Shown here: positions 12,864-14,797 of the stretch, piece by piece
Numbering within the stretch: the first letter of the stretch is position 1
How the letters are laid out: the number at the start of each line of letters is the position of its first letter
NCBI GenBank assembly: GCA_019307665.1
Contig: JAFDJC010000040.1
Coordinates: forward strand, 1-14,797
DNA from: Deltaproteobacteria bacterium
GTDB lineage: Bacteria; Desulfobacterota; Desulfobacteria; Desulfobacterales; SURF-7
Reading direction: 5' to 3'
DNA: 14,797 nucleotides
The notes under the pieces: model-generated
What the model was told of the DNA's origin: nothing
Database searches by the model: none
The model's input: only the letters and a program-made list of their open reading frames with translations
Made by a program: the position numbers and the translations under genes

Positions 12864-14797
12864 TTATACCTTAAATTTACCCACCATCATTTTTAACTGC
12901 TGTGCAAGCTTACTCAATTCCTCAACTCTCGAACTGAGTTTGCTGCCGCTGTCAGACATATCAATTGCTGCGTGATTGACTTCTGATATATCTTTCGCAA
13001 TTTCATCTGAAACCGTTGAGCTCTGGGAAACATTTTCATTTACTTCCTGAATCCCGACTGCAGCCTGACTCATATTGCTGGCGATCTCATTTGTTGTTAA
13101 AGATTGTTCTTCCACAGCACTGGCAATTATGGATACGACTTCGTTTACTTCGTTAATTATATTTTTTATGTCTCTAATTTCTGTAATTGTTGTTTCTGTC
13201 GAGCCCTGAACTCCTTCAATCTCTTTCTTTATATCCAAAGTAGCGTCTTTGGTTTGCCGAGCTAACTCCTTGATCTCATTCGCTACTACTGCAAATCCTT
13301 TGCCTGCATCACCAGCACGAGCCGCTTCAATTGTGGCATTCAAAGCAAGAAGATTCGTCTGATCTGAAATATCTTTGATAACCTGTGTAACTTTGTTTAT
13401 TTCTTCAGCAGCCTTTCCAAGTTCATCAACTTTATCGGAAGCACTGTTTATCTGTTTGACAGCGGAATCAGTTATGACATTTGCCTTCTCTGCATTTTTT
13501 GCTATCTCGGCAATCGTCAGTGTCATTTGTTCAGCCGCGGTTGCCACCGCATTCACATTCATCGAAGCCTGCTCCATAGTAGCGGCCACTGAATCCATAT
13601 TCGTACTCATCTCTTCGGAAGATGCTGCCACATTATTCGCTTTTCCCAGTGTCTCATTATTACGGGAAGACATGACATTTGAAATGTTCAACAAATCAGA
13701 AGAGGAGTCATCAAGTGTGTTGGCGTCTTCAGCAATATTCTTTATCATGCTCTGAATGTTTTCTACAAAGGTATTAAACCACTTGGCCAACATCCCAACC
13801 TCATCGTTCGCCTGAACATCAAGGCGTCGCGTAAGATCACCTTCCCCTTCGGCAATATCCCGCAAAATATCAGCAGTAGTTGTTACCGGGCTCAGTATTC
13901 TTGGCACCAGCAAAACCGCTAAAAAGGAACCAAAAATTACACAGGCAAGGGCTATGCCCAAACCGAATCCAAAGGTTTTTGACAATGAATTTTCCAATGT
14001 TTCTTTTATGATATCTTCAGAATCGGAGATACTCGCTTCAAACTTTTTAATTGCACGACTCGTATTTTTTTCAACATTCGCCGCCACTTTGATATGAGCC
14101 CCTTTTGCAATTCTTCCTGCATCAGCGGTCTGTTCTTTAATTTTTTGGCTGGCCTCATCTACTTTTTCCTTAAGCTTCAGCGGTATATTCGTTTTTAATG
14201 CACTGATGGCGTTGCTTAACTCATCGTTGGAATTATTGATGTCCTGCTGTATTCTCATCTGATTTTCTAATAATCTGGTAATCACCTCATCAGTCTTCTC
14301 GACCTGAACCTCTGAAGATTTTTCCAATTCGAACGAGATGGCATAATTAACCTTATCAGTCACCAATGCCATCTCTTCGGTCATTACTTTTCCCTGCAGA
14401 TCAAAATCACCGGCCAATTCTTTATAAAGAGCATTTTTTCTCTTATTTGCATGCTCTTTTAGAGAGTCAAAGGATTTCATCATAAATTCGATCAATTGGT
14501 CATAATCAACATTAGGGGATTCAAGTCTGCCAATAATTTCAATAAATAACGTATCTATTTCTTCATTGTTCTGATCCTGCATTTTTTGGAGATTTATCTC
14601 CGTTTCTTGAATCAACTGTTTAAGACGGTTTAGACTGTCCAGGCTGGATGTCTTCAGGGAACCCAGGTTGAAAATAGCAACATTTGCCAACAAATTCTGT
14701 GAACTGTTATCGGATTCCATGACTTCGCTCATAGAATCCGTCGAATTAGATAAAAGTTCATCAAAACCACTTTCAATAATCCCTTTCTGGGATTCAA
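12864..14797 (-). CDS. Methyl-accepting chemotaxis protein, N-terminus outside the window
   Basis: The reading frame is open to the right edge, so the gene is incomplete here; the ATG at 14732 has no ribosome site and is only an internal methionine. About 643 residues are visible. Numbering from the 14732 Met: residues 30-250 form a long, mostly helical sensory region. A membrane helix follows at about 254-276 (FGFGLGIALACVIFGSFLAVLL), then a HAMP domain (RILSPVTTTADILRDIAEGEGDLTRRL), which is about 278-330. The rest is the cytoplasmic methylation and signalling coiled coil. Its hairpin tip is at 457-491 (DQTNLLALNATIEAARAG, then GKGFAVVANEIKELA), which binds CheA and CheW. The protein ends in GKFKV with no CheR-tethering pentapeptide. 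A first membrane helix should lie upstream of the window. The ligand is unknown and no che genes are adjacent. Confidence 0.93.
   Translation of the reverse strand, partial: ESQKGIIESGFDELLSNSTDSMSEVMESDNSSQNLLANVAIFNLGSLKTSSLDSLNRLKQLIQETEINLQKMQDQNNEEIDTLFIEIIGRLESPNVDYDQLIEFMMKSFDSLKEHANKRKNALYKELAGDFDLQGKVMTEEMALVTDKVNYAISFELEKSSEVQVEKTDEVITRLLENQMRIQQDINNSNDELSNAISALKTNIPLKLKEKVDEASQKIKEQTADAGRIAKGAHIKVAANVEKNTSRAIKKFEASISDSEDIIKETLENSLSKTFGFGLGIALACVIFGSFLAVLLVPRILSPVTTTADILRDIAEGEGDLTRRLDVQANDEVGMLAKWFNTFVENIQSMIKNIAEDANTLDDSSSDLLNISNVMSSRNNETLGKANNVAASSEEMSTNMDSVAATMEQASMNVNAVATAAEQMTLTIAEIAKNAEKANVITDSAVKQINSASDKVDELGKAAEEINKVTQVIKDISDQTNLLALNATIEAARAGDAGKGFAVVANEIKELARQTKDATLDIKKEIEGVQGSTETTITEIRDIKNIINEVNEVVSIIASAVEEQSLTTNEIASNMSQAAVGIQEVNENVSQSSTVSDEIAKDISEVNHAAIDMSDSGSKLSSRVEELSKLAQQLKMMVGKFKV

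Noticed and set aside
14730..14732. ATG as the true start of the chemoreceptor
   Set aside because: The frame stays open to the window edge, there is no ribosome site, and the first membrane helix expected in this family has not yet appeared.

Overview
The window reads as a chromosomal, mostly housekeeping stretch of moderate GC from a Gram-negative bacterium. It is probably a deltaproteobacterium (Desulfobacterota, Desulfobacterales-like). That is an inference from three things: an NDP-forming acyl-CoA synthetase next to a FatA-like thioesterase, a very acidic 'IIDLTDVV' repeat protein, and signalling genes interleaved with core genes. No insertion sequence, phage gene, CRISPR array or rRNA is visible.

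Layout. Positions 1-460 are AT-rich and hold two very short reading frames that look like gene remnants: the C-terminal helices of a MarR-type regulator, and the first half of a PilZ-like domain. A forward pair follows: an ADP/GDP-forming acyl-CoA synthetase alpha subunit (470-1960) and a double-hotdog acyl-ACP thioesterase (2011-2733). Reverse-strand lepA (2807-4600) converges on that pair. A 261-base divergent intergenic region carries three tandem 12-13 bp repeats that abut a strong sigma-70-type promoter. The promoter leads into a response regulator-diguanylate cyclase (4862-5764). The cyclase collides tail to tail, with a 4-base overlap, with a reverse-strand operon valS - nadC - rhomboid protease (10303 down to 5761). 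Upstream of valS, after a terminator, lies a reverse-strand gene for a 387-residue, very acidic, repeat-bearing protein (10416-11579). Divergent from it is rsmE (11798-12565), followed by tRNA-Phe(GAA) with its own promoter and terminator. The right edge holds a reverse-strand methyl-accepting chemotaxis protein whose N-terminus lies outside the window.

How the genes fit together. Translation is the dominant theme (lepA, valS, rsmE, tRNA-Phe), with NAD synthesis (nadC) coupled to valS. Signalling is the second theme: a c-di-GMP-producing response regulator, a chemoreceptor and a decayed PilZ-like fragment. The acyl-CoA synthetase and thioesterase pair suggests acyl-chain activation and release.

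The least ordinary items are the rhomboid protease with a DnaJ C-terminal-like tail, the acidic repeat protein whose architecture recalls the polar organiser PopZ, and the iteron-like repeats at the diguanylate cyclase promoter. I found no clear multi-gene system that is wholly undescribed.
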